A program made the translations under genes and the position numbers. Shown here one piece after another: positions 28,627 to 37,589 of a stretch of DNA of 64,000 nucleotides; the first letter of the stretch is position 1; each line of letters starts with the position of its first letter. The notes under the pieces are model-generated. The model did not search any database. It was not told the DNA's origin and worked only from the letters and a program-made list of their open reading frames with translations. Source of the DNA: Dongia_A sp039808885 (GTDB lineage: Bacteria; Pseudomonadota; Alphaproteobacteria; Dongiales; Dongiaceae); the NCBI GenBank assembly GCA_039808885.1, contig JBDHTX010000013.1, positions 44,371 to 108,370 on the forward strand. The letters run 5' to 3'.

Positions 28627-29727
28627 ATGAAAAAACATGGGAAGGGTTTGAGCCGGCGCGGTTTCATGGCGAGCGCCAGCGCGGTGGGCCTGGGCGCCGC
28701 CGCCGGGGTGATCGCGGCGCCGCGCATCCTGCGCGCCGAAGGCAAGATCACGGTGCTGAACTGGCAGGGCTACGGCACCGACGAGGCCTGGGCGGTCGAG
28801 GCGTTCAAGAAGGCGAACGGCATCGAGGTGGTGCACGACTATTTCACCTCCGAGCAGGAGATGATCACCAAGCTGCGCACCAATCCCGGCGCCTATGACG
28901 TCGTGCTCACCAACTCCGCCTGGAACGGCATGGCATCCGGCGAGGGCCTGGTGCAGCCGATCGACACCGCCAAGATCACGCATTTCGGCGATCTCAGCCC
29001 GGCGTTCCGCGATTCCCCGATGCTGAACAACGACGGCAAGGTGTTCGGCGTGTCCTGGGTCTGGGGCATGACCGCCATCGCCTACAACACGGAGAAGTTC
29101 AATCCGGCGCCGGATTCGGTCGAGGTGCTGTGGGATCCGAAGAACGCCAAGCGCGTCTGCGTGCGCGACGACGCGGTCGAGGCGGTCTCCTACGGCGCCA
29201 TCGCCACCGGGCAGGACATGAACCATCCGGCCGATCTGGCCAAGGTGAAGGAGAAGCTGCTCGGCCTGAAGCCGCAGCTCGCCACCCTGTGGACGGCGGA
29301 AGACGAGTGGAACAAGCTGTTCCAGGCCGGCACCTTCGACGTCTCGATCTACTGGAGCGGCTCGGCCGCGCGGTCGAAGACCAATTTCAAGCTCCCGGTC
29401 GGCTACATGGTGCCGAAGGAGGGCGGCATCGGCTGGTTCGACGGCCTGGCGGTGGCGGCCGGCGCCCCCAACTCCGATGGCGCGCACAAGTTCATCGACT
29501 ACATGATCGACCCCGGCTTCTATGTCGAGTGGGCGACCAAGGCCGGCGCGCCGGCCTCCGCCAACATCAAGGCCAATGAAGGGCTGCCGGCGGACGACAT
29601 GGGCCGCATCATCCACAGCGACCAGGCCGCCATCGGCCGCCTGCAGTTCATGGCGCTGCTGAGCGACGAGGAGCGGCAGAGCTACAACGACCTCTGGACC
29701 GAAGTGAAGGCCGAGTTCGCGAAATAG
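28627..29727 (+). CDS. Polyamine-type ABC transporter substrate-binding protein (PotD/PotF class), Tat-exported
   Basis: The 366-aa protein starts at ATG 28627 after GGAGGATCCAA. The N terminus MKKHGKGLSRRGFMASASA has a twin-arginine motif (SRRGFM) and a hydrophobic stretch, with cleavage near ILRAEG. The mature part ITVLNWQGYGTDEAW, then DVVLTNSAWNGM and WGMTAIAYNTEKF, fits PotD/PotF-like binding proteins. The ligand may be a polyamine, but this family also includes opine and other cationic-solute binders. It heads an operon of ABC permeases, ATPase, hydrolases and a sugar kinase running to 36390. Confidence 0.9.
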   Translation: MKKHGKGLSRRGFMASASAVGLGAAAGVIAAPRILRAEGKITVLNWQGYGTDEAWAVEAFKKANGIEVVHDYFTSEQEMITKLRTNPGAYDVVLTNSAWNGMASGEGLVQPIDTAKITHFGDLSPAFRDSPMLNNDGKVFGVSWVWGMTAIAYNTEKFNPAPDSVEVLWDPKNAKRVCVRDDAVEAVSYGAIATGQDMNHPADLAKVKEKLLGLKPQLATLWTAEDEWNKLFQAGTFDVSIYWSGSAARSKTNFKLPVGYMVPKEGGIGWFDGLAVAAGAPNSDGAHKFIDYMIDPGFYVEWATKAGAPASANIKANEGLPADDMGRIIHSDQAAIGRLQFMALLSDEERQSYNDLWTEVKAEFAK

Positions 29728-29739
29728 CGCGCTCGAATC

Positions 29740-29776
29740 ATCCGGCCGGCGGCGGAACGCCACCGGCGGGCTTTTG
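29740..29776 (+). other. Possible GC-rich hairpin after the binding-protein gene
   Basis: The interval between binding protein and permease contains facing CCGGCGG/CCGGCGG-type arms (GCCGGCGGCGG and GCCACCGGCGGG) followed by CTTTT. It is imperfect and could attenuate transcription into the permease genes. Confidence 0.3.
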
Positions 29777-29829
29777 CGCCACCGGCGATTTGGCTATCGT
29801 CGGTGGCGCAGTCTTTAGGGGAAGTCTGA

Positions 29830-30696
29830 ATGGCGGTCGCCGATCGTCGGCAGCGGAGAGCGATCCTGGCCTTGACCGGGCCGGCCTATATCTGGCTGAC
29901 CGCGACGATTTTCCTGCCGCTCGCGGCCATGCTCTATGTGAGCTTCCTCGACAAGTCGCCGCTGGTGCCCCAGCCGGCCAGCTTCACGCTGAAGCACTAC
30001 CAGGCCTTCCTCGGCAAGCCGGTCTACGCCCAGCTGATGGTCTGGTCGCTGGAGCTGGGGGCCCTGGTCACGCTGTTCTGCCTGCTGGTCGGCTATCCGG
30101 CGGCCCTAGCGCTCGCCAAGGTGGTCAAGGGCCGCTGGCGCGAGGCGCTGTTCCTGCTGGTGGTGCTGCCGTTCTGGAGCAATGCGCTGGTGCGCACCTT
30201 CTCCTGGACCATGGTTCTGCGCCCGGGCGGCCTGGCGGACCAGGCGATCCACCTGGTGGCGCCGGACGCGCCCGCGCTGAACGTGCTCTATTCCTATCCG
30301 GCGGTGGTGATCGGCCTGGTGCATTCGTACCTGCCCTACATGATTCTCACCTGCTACATCTCGCTGCAGGCGATCGACGATTCGGTGATCGAGGCGGCGC
30401 GCAGCCTGGGCGCCAGGCCCTGGCAGCTGCTCCGCCGGGTGATCTTTCCCATGAGCCTGCCCGGGGTCGTCGCCGGCTCGGCGCTCATCTTCGTTCCCGC
30501 GGTCGGGTCATTCATGGAGCCGCGCATCCTCGGCGGCACCAAGGGCGCCGCGCTCGGCATGGCGATCGAGGAGCAGTTCACCGTCACCGCCAACTGGCCG
30601 TTCGGCGGCGCGCTCTCCTTCATGATGCTGGCGGCGGTGCTCATCATCTGCCTCATCCTCTATCCCTTCGCGCGCCGGCGCATGGAGGGGCTGTGA
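29830..30696 (+). CDS. ABC transporter permease (PotB class)
   Basis: The 288-aa inner-membrane protein has six hydrophobic segments, beginning LTGPAYIWLTATIFLPLAAM. The PotB-type block FWSNALVRTFSWTMVLRPGG and the coupling loop VIEAARSLGARPWQLLRRVIFPM are visible. It forms the channel with the next permease, whose ATG overlaps its stop (ATGA at 30696). ATG 29830 follows AGGGGAAGTCTGA. Confidence 0.9.
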   Translation: MAVADRRQRRAILALTGPAYIWLTATIFLPLAAMLYVSFLDKSPLVPQPASFTLKHYQAFLGKPVYAQLMVWSLELGALVTLFCLLVGYPAALALAKVVKGRWREALFLLVVLPFWSNALVRTFSWTMVLRPGGLADQAIHLVAPDAPALNVLYSYPAVVIGLVHSYLPYMILTCYISLQAIDDSVIEAARSLGARPWQLLRRVIFPMSLPGVVAGSALIFVPAVGSFMEPRILGGTKGAALGMAIEEQFTVTANWPFGGALSFMMLAAVLIICLILYPFARRRMEGL

Positions 30697-31478
30697 TGCA
30701 GGGGATCGGCGCCCGCCTGTTGACCGGCTATCTGTGGCTGGTGCTGCTGTTCCTCTACGTGCCGATCCTGGTGATGGCGGCGATGGGATTCAACGCCTCG
30801 CCGCTCTACGCGCTGCCCTTCGACTTCGACCTGGTCTGGTACCGCGATCTGGCCGGCAACGCCAAGCTGATCAGCGCCGGCATCAACAGCGTCGGCATCG
30901 CGGTGGCGAACACGATCATCGCGACCGCGCTGGGCACCATGGCGGCGCTGGCCTTCGCGCGCTACCAGTTCCGCGGCAAGACCGTGCTGCAATTGCTGCT
31001 GTTCCCGCCGGTGGCGATTCCCTGGCTGGTGATCGGCACGGCGATGCTGGTGTTCTTCTACTGGGTCGGCATCAGGCGCGGGCTGATCGCCATCCTGCTC
31101 GGCCATGTGGCGCTGTCGCTGCCCTACGTCATCGTCGTGGTTGGCGCGCGGCTGGCGACCTTTCCGCGCGCGGTGGAGGAGGCGGCGGCGACGCTGGGCG
31201 CCACGCCGTGGCAGACCTTCCGCCGCGTCACCGCGCCGATCCTCGCCCCCGGCGTGATCGGCGGCGCGCTGTTCGCCTTCGCCGTCAGCTTCGACCAGTT
31301 CGTGATCTCGTATTTCCTGGCGCCGCCCGGCACCACCACCTTGCCGGTGGAGATCTACGGCGCCATCCGCAAGGGCTTCACGCCGGAGATCAACGCCATC
31401 TCGACCATCATCATCGTGGTGTCGATGGGCGTCCTGCTGCTGACCGCGCGGTTCTATCGCTTCGGCGGCGAAAAGTGA
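30696..31478 (+). CDS. ABC transporter permease (PotC class)
   Basis: The 260-aa second permease begins TGYLWLVLLFLYVPILVMAA, a PotC-type start. It contains MGTMAALAFARYQF-like and VEEAAATLGATPWQTFRRV (coupling loop) segments and SFDQFVISYFLAPPGTTTLP, a PotC hallmark. The start overlaps the previous stop by one base. The ATPase gene follows after 6 bp. Confidence 0.9.
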   Translation: MQGIGARLLTGYLWLVLLFLYVPILVMAAMGFNASPLYALPFDFDLVWYRDLAGNAKLISAGINSVGIAVANTIIATALGTMAALAFARYQFRGKTVLQLLLFPPVAIPWLVIGTAMLVFFYWVGIRRGLIAILLGHVALSLPYVIVVVGARLATFPRAVEEAAATLGATPWQTFRRVTAPILAPGVIGGALFAFAVSFDQFVISYFLAPPGTTTLPVEIYGAIRKGFTPEINAISTIIIVVSMGVLLLTARFYRFGGEK

Positions 31479-31484
31479 GCGTGC

Positions 31485-32557
<1,073 letters not shown>

Positions 32558-32558
<1 letters not shown>

Positions 32559-33163
32559 TGCGCCTGTTCGGACCGATCCCCGCGAACGCGATTCATCTGG
32601 TCGTCGACATGCAGGAGCTGTTCCGCTCCCACGAAGACTGGGGCACCCCGGCATTGACCGAGATCGTTCCGCCGATCCTGCGGCTGCTCGAGGCCCGGCC
32701 GGAACGCGCCTGCTTTTCGCGTTTCATGCCGCCCGAGAAGATGGAGCACGCCACGGGGGTCTGGCGGCGCTACTACCGCCGCTGGCATCGCGTCACGCTG
32801 GACAGCATGGGCCGCGATCTGGTCGAGATCATTCCGGAACTGCGGCCCTGGGCCAATTGGGTGATCGACAAGAGCGGCTATTCCGCGCTGGGGAACGCAT
32901 CCCTGCGCCAGACCGTCTCATCGCCCGCGGGTCAGTGCCTGATCCTGTCCGGCGTCGAGACCGATGTCTGCGTGCTGTCCACCGCGATGGAGGCGATGGA
33001 CCTCGGCCTCCGGGTGATCCTGGCGGTCGACGCGATGACGAGCTCGATGGCGCAATGCCATGACCTGGCCCTGCAGATCATGGAGCAGCGCTTCGACGAG
33101 CAGGTGGAGATGGCCACGGTGGACGAGATCATCGCCGCCTGGGAGGGCGGAAAGGATTCATGA
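32558..33163 (+). CDS. Isochorismatase-fold cysteine hydrolase
   Basis: The 201-aa protein has the isochorismatase-like triad: Asp in HLVVDMQELF, Lys in WVIDKSGYSAL and Cys in LSGVETDVCVLST. The family hydrolyses amides, ureas or vinyl ethers (nicotinamidase, N-carbamoyl and similar hydrolases); a true isochorismatase is unlikely here. The start is ATG 32558 within the ATPase stop (TGATG); GTG 32555 is the alternative. Its stop overlaps the ATG of the glycosidase gene. In this operon it could release ammonia or an amine from the imported compound. Confidence 0.85.
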
Positions 33164-35427
33164 GCGAAATGCAGCGCTTGGCCGCGGCTGGCCGCGGCTG
33201 GAACACCTGGGTCAGCGAGTGGCCGGCCCAGTTCACCCATCTGTCCCGCGGCCTGAGCGTCACGCCCTGCGCCTATGCCGCCAGCGCCAACGCCTTCACC
33301 GATTTTCCCGCATCCGCCGGCGGCGTGCGCTATGGGCCGCGCACGGTGCGCGGCGACTACGTCTCGCTGCGCCTCAGCCATGCCGGCACGGAGCTGGAGC
33401 TGGTCTGCGACCGGCCGGTCCCGGAGGCCTTGCGTCTGCACTGCACGGCGAAGAAGCTCGGCGAATGGGCGCTGCGCTTCTGGCTGATCCTGCCTTTCGA
33501 ATGGCGGCCGGAGGCGAGCGGGCCGGCCGTCACCTGGAGCTATGATGCGGCGTCCGGCGCCCTGACCGCCACGCATCCGCGCCACGGTGCCGCCGCCGTC
33601 GTCGCCAGCGCCCCGGCCCTGATGGCGACATTCCACGCGGGGCGCGACGCCCTGCGCGAGGAATACCATCGCTTCGGCTATTTCTATCTGCAGTCGCGCG
33701 GGACCGGAGGCGACTATCCCTGCCTGCGCTACAACTTCGAGGAAACGCCGCGGATCGGCGTGGCCATCGCATTCGGCGCGAACGAGGCGGAGGCCCTGGC
33801 CGGCGCGCGCGCGGCGCTCGATGCCGCCGCGCCGGCGGCGCCGGCTCCGCTGCAGCGGGGCAGGGGCAACCGCGCCCTCGATGCGGTGCGCGACGTGGTC
33901 GGCTGGAACTCGGTCTGGGATCCGATCAACAAGTGGCCCTATACCTCGCTGTCGCGCTCCTGGGTGGCGCAGAAGTTCGGCGGTTTCGGGCTGTGGCTCG
34001 ACGACATCTTCCATCATGCCTGGCTCGCCTCGCTGCTCGACCCCGACATCGCGCGCGAGAACGTGGCGGCGGTCCTCAGCCAGGCGCAGCCGGCCGGCAA
34101 CCTGCCCTGCCTGATGACCGGGCGGGATTCCTGGGTCGACCGCTCGCAGCCGCCGATCGGCAGCATCGTCAGCTGGATGATCGCCGAGCATTCCGGCGAT
34201 CGCGGCATCATCGACCTCGCCTATGACCGGCTGCTGGCGAACCACGACTGGTGGTTCCGCATGCGCGACGGCAATGGCGACGGGCTGTTCGAATGGGGCA
34301 CGTCGCCGGGCGTGGGCGACGGACTCTATCGCGGCACGCATCTCGGCGCGCGCAATGAATCCTCCATGGACAACTCGCCGCTGCATGACGAGGCGGGATT
34401 CGATCCGAAGACCGGCACGTTGACCGCGGCCGATGTGGGGCTGAACTCGCTGCTGGTGCTGGACGGCGAGATGCTGGCGCGCTTCGCCGAGGAGCGCGGC
34501 GATGCGGCGACGGCCGCGCGGCTGCGCCAGCGCAGCGTCGAACTGGCCGCGCGCGTGCGCACGCAATTGTGGGACGACGAGCGCAAGGTGTTCGCCAACC
34601 GCCTGTGGGGACAAGACGGGGGGAATGGCAATTTCGTCCGCAGCATCGCGCCGACCAGCTTCTATCCGCTGCTGGCCGGCATCGCCACGCCGGAGCAGAC
34701 CGCCCACCTGCTGCGCTGGCTCGACGATCCGCGCAAGTTCGGCGGCTTCTGGCGCCTGCCATCGGTGACGCGCGACGATCCGGCCTATGGCGACAACGTC
34801 TACTGGCGCGGGCGCATCTGGCCGCCGCTCAATCTGCTGACCTATCTCGGCCTGCGCCGGGCTGGCGAGTCCGCGGCGGCCGAGCGCCTTGCCAGCGACA
34901 GCCATCGCCTGTTCGACCAGGCCTGGCGCAAGGGCCAATGCCCGGAGAACTTCAACGCCGAAAGCGGTCGCGCCGACGACCAGCCGGACACCGATCTCTT
35001 CTACGGCTGGGGCGGCCTGATGCCGTTGATCGCGGCGCTGGACGTGACCCGCCTATCGCCCTGGAACGGCTGGGAGATCGACCTGCGGCCCGGCGACTGG
35101 CAGATCGGCCCGCTGCTGATCCGCGGCCGGCGCATTGAACTGGCGGGCGAGGGCGACTGGATCCGCCTGCGCCAGGACGGCGCCGAAATGCTGGCGACGA
35201 CGATGCACGGCCGCTGGTCGCGGATCGCGCTGGGGCAGGGCGAATTTTCCTGTCGCAGCACCGGCGGCGGGATCCTGCGTCTGCGCGGAATGTCGATGGA
35301 AGGCTTGATCGAAGCCAGCCATGGAGGCCAAACTCTCAGCTGCGAGACGGCGGCGGACGGCAACGGCATCGACTGCAAGGTGCCGAGCCGGGAGGAGGCC
35401 GCGGATCTCGTCATGCGCTGGCGCTGA
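33160..35427 (+). CDS. GH63/MGH1-like glycoside hydrolase
   Basis: The 755-aa protein has an N-terminal beta-rich region (about 1-240) and an (alpha/alpha)6-barrel. Blocks typical of GH63 / mannosylglycerate-hydrolase-like enzymes are WNSVWDPINKWPYTSLSRSW, GGFGLWLDDIFHHAW, ARNESSMDNSPLHDEA (putative catalytic acid, about residue 400), YWRGRIWPPLNLLTYLGL and CPENFNAESGRADDQPDTD. There is no signal peptide, so it should act in the cytosol on an imported glycoside. It overlaps the hydrolase gene upstream (ATGA) and is followed by a ribokinase-family gene, fitting import, glycoside cleavage and sugar phosphorylation. The exact substrate is unknown. Confidence 0.8.
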   Translation: MSEMQRLAAAGRGWNTWVSEWPAQFTHLSRGLSVTPCAYAASANAFTDFPASAGGVRYGPRTVRGDYVSLRLSHAGTELELVCDRPVPEALRLHCTAKKLGEWALRFWLILPFEWRPEASGPAVTWSYDAASGALTATHPRHGAAAVVASAPALMATFHAGRDALREEYHRFGYFYLQSRGTGGDYPCLRYNFEETPRIGVAIAFGANEAEALAGARAALDAAAPAAPAPLQRGRGNRALDAVRDVVGWNSVWDPINKWPYTSLSRSWVAQKFGGFGLWLDDIFHHAWLASLLDPDIARENVAAVLSQAQPAGNLPCLMTGRDSWVDRSQPPIGSIVSWMIAEHSGDRGIIDLAYDRLLANHDWWFRMRDGNGDGLFEWGTSPGVGDGLYRGTHLGARNESSMDNSPLHDEAGFDPKTGTLTAADVGLNSLLVLDGEMLARFAEERGDAATAARLRQRSVELAARVRTQLWDDERKVFANRLWGQDGGNGNFVRSIAPTSFYPLLAGIATPEQTAHLLRWLDDPRKFGGFWRLPSVTRDDPAYGDNVYWRGRIWPPLNLLTYLGLRRAGESAAAERLASDSHRLFDQAWRKGQCPENFNAESGRADDQPDTDLFYGWGGLMPLIAALDVTRLSPWNGWEIDLRPGDWQIGPLLIRGRRIELAGEGDWIRLRQDGAEMLATTMHGRWSRIALGQGEFSCRSTGGGILRLRGMSMEGLIEASHGGQTLSCETAADGNGIDCKVPSREEAADLVMRWR

Positions 35428-35457
35428 GGCTGTCTCGACGCCGGCAACGCGCAGGGG

Positions 35458-36390
35458 ATGCCGGTGATCGTTGTCTTCGGATCGTTGAATGTCGACTTGA
35501 CGGTGCCGGTCACGCACCTGCCGGAGCCTGGTGAAACCGTGCTCGGCCCCGGCTATCAGATGGTCCCGGGCGGCAAGGGCGCCAACCAGGCCCTGGCGGC
35601 ATCGCGCGCCGGTGCGAAGGTGGCGATGGTCGGCCGCGTCGGCCGCGACAGCTTCGCCGACGTGGCGCTGTCGGAACTCGCTGCCGGGGGCGTCGATATC
35701 AGCCGGGTCGAGCGCGACGAGCAGCCCACCGGGTGCGCCCTCATCTGTGTCGATACCAAGGGCCAGAACCAGATCGTGCTGGCCACCGGGGCGAATGCGG
35801 CGGCGCTGGAGCGGCAGGTGCCGGACGAATGGCTGACCCCGGAGACCCTGGTGGTCATGCAGATGGAAGTCTGGCCGGCGCAGAACTGGACCCTGGTGGC
35901 GCGGGCCGTGTCGCGGGGGGCCCGGGTGCTGCTGAACGCCGCGCCGGCCGGCCCCATTCCCGGCATCGCGCTGGCCGCGCTGGACTGGCTGATCGTCAAC
36001 GAGACGGAGGCGGTGGCGGTGGCCGCCGGCCTTGGCCTCGGCAAGCTGGAGGCGCGCGCGGCCGCGGCGGCCATCGCCGGCGCCGCCGACATCACCTGCA
36101 TCGTCACGCTGGGCGCGGAAGGGGCGCTGGCCTTCGAGCCCAAGGCGGCCTGGCAGGTCAAGGCGATGGAGATTTCGCCGATTGACACCACCGCGGCCGG
36201 AGATGCCTTCGTTGGCGCTTTCGCCGCCTCGATCGTCGGCGGGGCCAGCCTGCCGGAAGCCCTGCGGGCCGCCTCGACGGCCGGCGGCCTCGCCTGCCTG
36301 ACCCGTGGCGCCCAGTCGAGCCTGCCGCTCAAGGATGCGATCGAGGCCCGCCGGGTGAATATTCCGTCGCCGCAGCAGATCGCGGGTTAA
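35458..36390 (+). CDS. rbsK: Ribokinase-family (PfkB) sugar kinase
   Basis: The 310-aa protein has both PfkB signatures: VPGGKGANQALAASRAGA near residue 37 and DTTAAGDAFVGAFAAS near 242 with the catalytic Asp. VVFGSLNVDLTVPV at the start and VTLGAEGAL complete the ribokinase pattern. It phosphorylates a pentose or related sugar using ATP. It is the last gene of the polyamine-type importer/glycosidase operon (30-bp gap), so its substrate may be the sugar released by the GH63-like enzyme. The ATG follows CGCAGGGG closely, a tight ribosome site. Confidence 0.87.
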   Translation: MPVIVVFGSLNVDLTVPVTHLPEPGETVLGPGYQMVPGGKGANQALAASRAGAKVAMVGRVGRDSFADVALSELAAGGVDISRVERDEQPTGCALICVDTKGQNQIVLATGANAAALERQVPDEWLTPETLVVMQMEVWPAQNWTLVARAVSRGARVLLNAAPAGPIPGIALAALDWLIVNETEAVAVAAGLGLGKLEARAAAAAIAGAADITCIVTLGAEGALAFEPKAAWQVKAMEISPIDTTAAGDAFVGAFAASIVGGASLPEALRAASTAGGLACLTRGAQSSLPLKDAIEARRVNIPSPQQIAG

Positions 36391-36482
36391 CCATGAATAG
36401 GCATTGCTTCCAATATGTTGCAATCAAACATACGATCGTCATTCCGACTTACTCCGGTGTATAGGTGACGATTGCGGTTATC

Positions 36483-36497
36483 TTAAATCTGTTTTAA
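36483..36497. promoter_or_regulatory. CtrA-type box TTAA-N7-TTAA before the 125-aa gene
   Basis: TTAAATCTGTTTTAA lies 33 bp before the ATG of the small gene at 36530, in an AT-rich stretch. It matches the TTAA-N7-TTAA core but lacks the final C. AT richness raises the chance of coincidence. Confidence 0.35.
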
Positions 36498-36529
36498 ATT
36501 GTATTTGGGATAGAGAGGGCGTGTAGCGG

Positions 36530-36907
36530 ATGTCAGATCCGAGGGACTTTATTGTGGACGACGGGACGGAACTACCCATGCCGGAAGAGGCACAGGGTGC
36601 GGGGGTGGACCTCGACTATGCCGCGGTGGCTGAAGGCACGCGAAGCAGCGCGCTCGATCTGTCCGTGACCTTGTCGCTGTCAGAGTTGTTGCCGGATTCG
36701 AACGGAGAGATCGTCATCGTCCATGGCGGCGACGATCCGCAGCTGCATATCGTGACCGAATTGAAGCTGCTGGAATCCGGTGTGGCGAGCGATCATCTCA
36801 CCGAGAGCGGGATGCAGGTTGCGGGCTTCAACTACTGGGTTTTCGAGGACGGTACCAAGCTGTTCTATTCGCCGAGCTTGGCGATCGAGCTGCAGCACCA
36901 CGTCTGA
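36530..36907 (+). CDS. Small acidic protein resembling a single adhesin-repeat (T1SS-143/VCBS-like) module
   Basis: The 125-aa protein has an acidic, low-complexity N-terminal 40 residues. This is followed by ALDLSVTLSLSELLPDSNGE, IVIVHGGDDPQLHIV and MQVAGFNYWVFEDGTKLFYS. This order (LSxLLP, GGDDP.L, then a G-NYWVxxDGTxL strand) resembles the last strands of repeat modules in type I-secreted adhesins, where a 'G.tY.vY..G.t.L.i' strand closes each unit. There is no signal peptide. It lies just upstream of the giant adhesin cluster and has its own promoter region and terminator. I do not know its function; a co-secreted or regulatory partner of the adhesins is speculation. The ribosome-binding site is not strong (GTGTAGCGG). 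Confidence 0.65.
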   Translation: MSDPRDFIVDDGTELPMPEEAQGAGVDLDYAAVAEGTRSSALDLSVTLSLSELLPDSNGEIVIVHGGDDPQLHIVTELKLLESGVASDHLTESGMQVAGFNYWVFEDGTKLFYSPSLAIELQHHV

Positions 36908-36929
36908 GATCGCAGCGCATCGGGCTGGC

Positions 36930-36961
36930 AAAGCCGCGCGTCGCAGGACCGCGGCTTTTTG
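36930..36961 (+). terminator. Rho-independent terminator
   Basis: AAAGCCGCG (36930-36938) pairs perfectly with CGCGGCTTT (36950-36958) over an 11-nt loop and runs into TTTTT. It follows the stop of the 125-aa gene by about 20 bp. Confidence 0.85.
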
Positions 36962-37006
36962 CTTGTCCGGACCGCGCGCGGAATACCGGCCGCTGCGGGT
37001 GGCGGG

Positions 37007-37124
37007 CTAGGGTCTGGACTCAATAGACGCCAACTCGTTGATCTGACTCACTGTCGACTCATCGCTACAGGAATCAGATTGATTCATTTTCAATATGTTA
37101 GTTGCAATTGAGTACAGACCCTAG
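37007..37124. mobile_element. MITE-like element, 110 bp with 14-bp terminal inverted repeats and CTAG flanks
   Basis: GGTCTGGACTCAAT (37011-37024) and ATTGAGTACAGACC (37107-37120) are inverted repeats matching at 13 of 14 positions. Both ends are flanked by CTAG (37007-37010 and 37121-37124), a plausible 4-bp target duplication. The interior is AT-rich compared with its surroundings and has no reading frame. Size, inverted ends and target duplication fit a non-autonomous transposable element. A CTAG duplication would suit the IS5-group preference for YTAR targets, but the parent family is inference. The right CTAG supplies the TAG stop codon of the minus-strand gene ending at 37121. Confidence 0.75.
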
Positions 37125-37462
37125 GGCAGGCCGGTTTCGTCTTCCGGCGCCAGCACTTCGGTCAGCGACGACAGCGAGCTGCGCAGCCGCTTGCGGCGCA
37201 CCAGCTTCTCCTGGGCCGCCATCGGGAAGTCGGTCAGCACGACGATCCGCTTGCTGATGAGAATGTCGATCAAATCCTCGTAAACTCGGATCATTTCGAG
37301 ATCCGAGTGGAGCATGTCGGGCCGCTCCAACGCGGTGCCTAGGTCGCCTGAGAATTCCACGACTTCCGGGTGCCCGGCCGGCAAATATTCTTGCGCGTCG
37401 GAGGTCTGTTCCCGGTACAGGGCCACCACGCGGCCCGTCTCGTCACGTCTCACGAATGGCAT
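37121..37462 (-). CDS. Small conserved alphaproteobacterial protein (annotated elsewhere as 'tryptophan synthase beta-like')
   Basis: The 113-aa protein starts MPFVRRDETGRVVALYRE and has SDLEMIRVYEDLIDILISKR, TDFPMAAQEKLVRRKRLRSS and a short acidic tail. This pattern (MPFVRRD start, 'SDLEMIRVxEDLIDxLI', 'TDxPxAAQEKLxxRK') is a small family common in alphaproteobacteria. It carries a misleading tryptophan-synthase label in annotations but has no catalytic domain of that enzyme. The function is unknown. Its stop codon lies in the CTAG flank of the MITE-like element, so that insertion apparently occurred exactly at the gene end and preserved the stop. It is divergent from the RHH-PAS gene. Confidence 0.75.
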   Translation of the reverse strand: MPFVRRDETGRVVALYREQTSDAQEYLPAGHPEVVEFSGDLGTALERPDMLHSDLEMIRVYEDLIDILISKRIVVLTDFPMAAQEKLVRRKRLRSSLSSLTEVLAPEDETGLP

Positions 37463-37589
37463 GGCCCGCTTTCCCCGACCAACAAGGGGCCTCCCCGAAA
37501 CGAATGGGGTAGCTCACACCGCATGAATAGCATAGAATGATTCTTCCTCAAGTAAAAACATTGAATAGACGACGTTCTTAGCATCAAGC

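Noticed and set aside
36411..37106. Similar strings CAATATGTTGCAAT (near 36411) and CAATATGTTAGTTGCAAT (near 37091, in the MITE) as a second partial MITE
   Set aside because: Only a dozen AT-rich bases match, and no inverted ends or target duplication are present at the first site.
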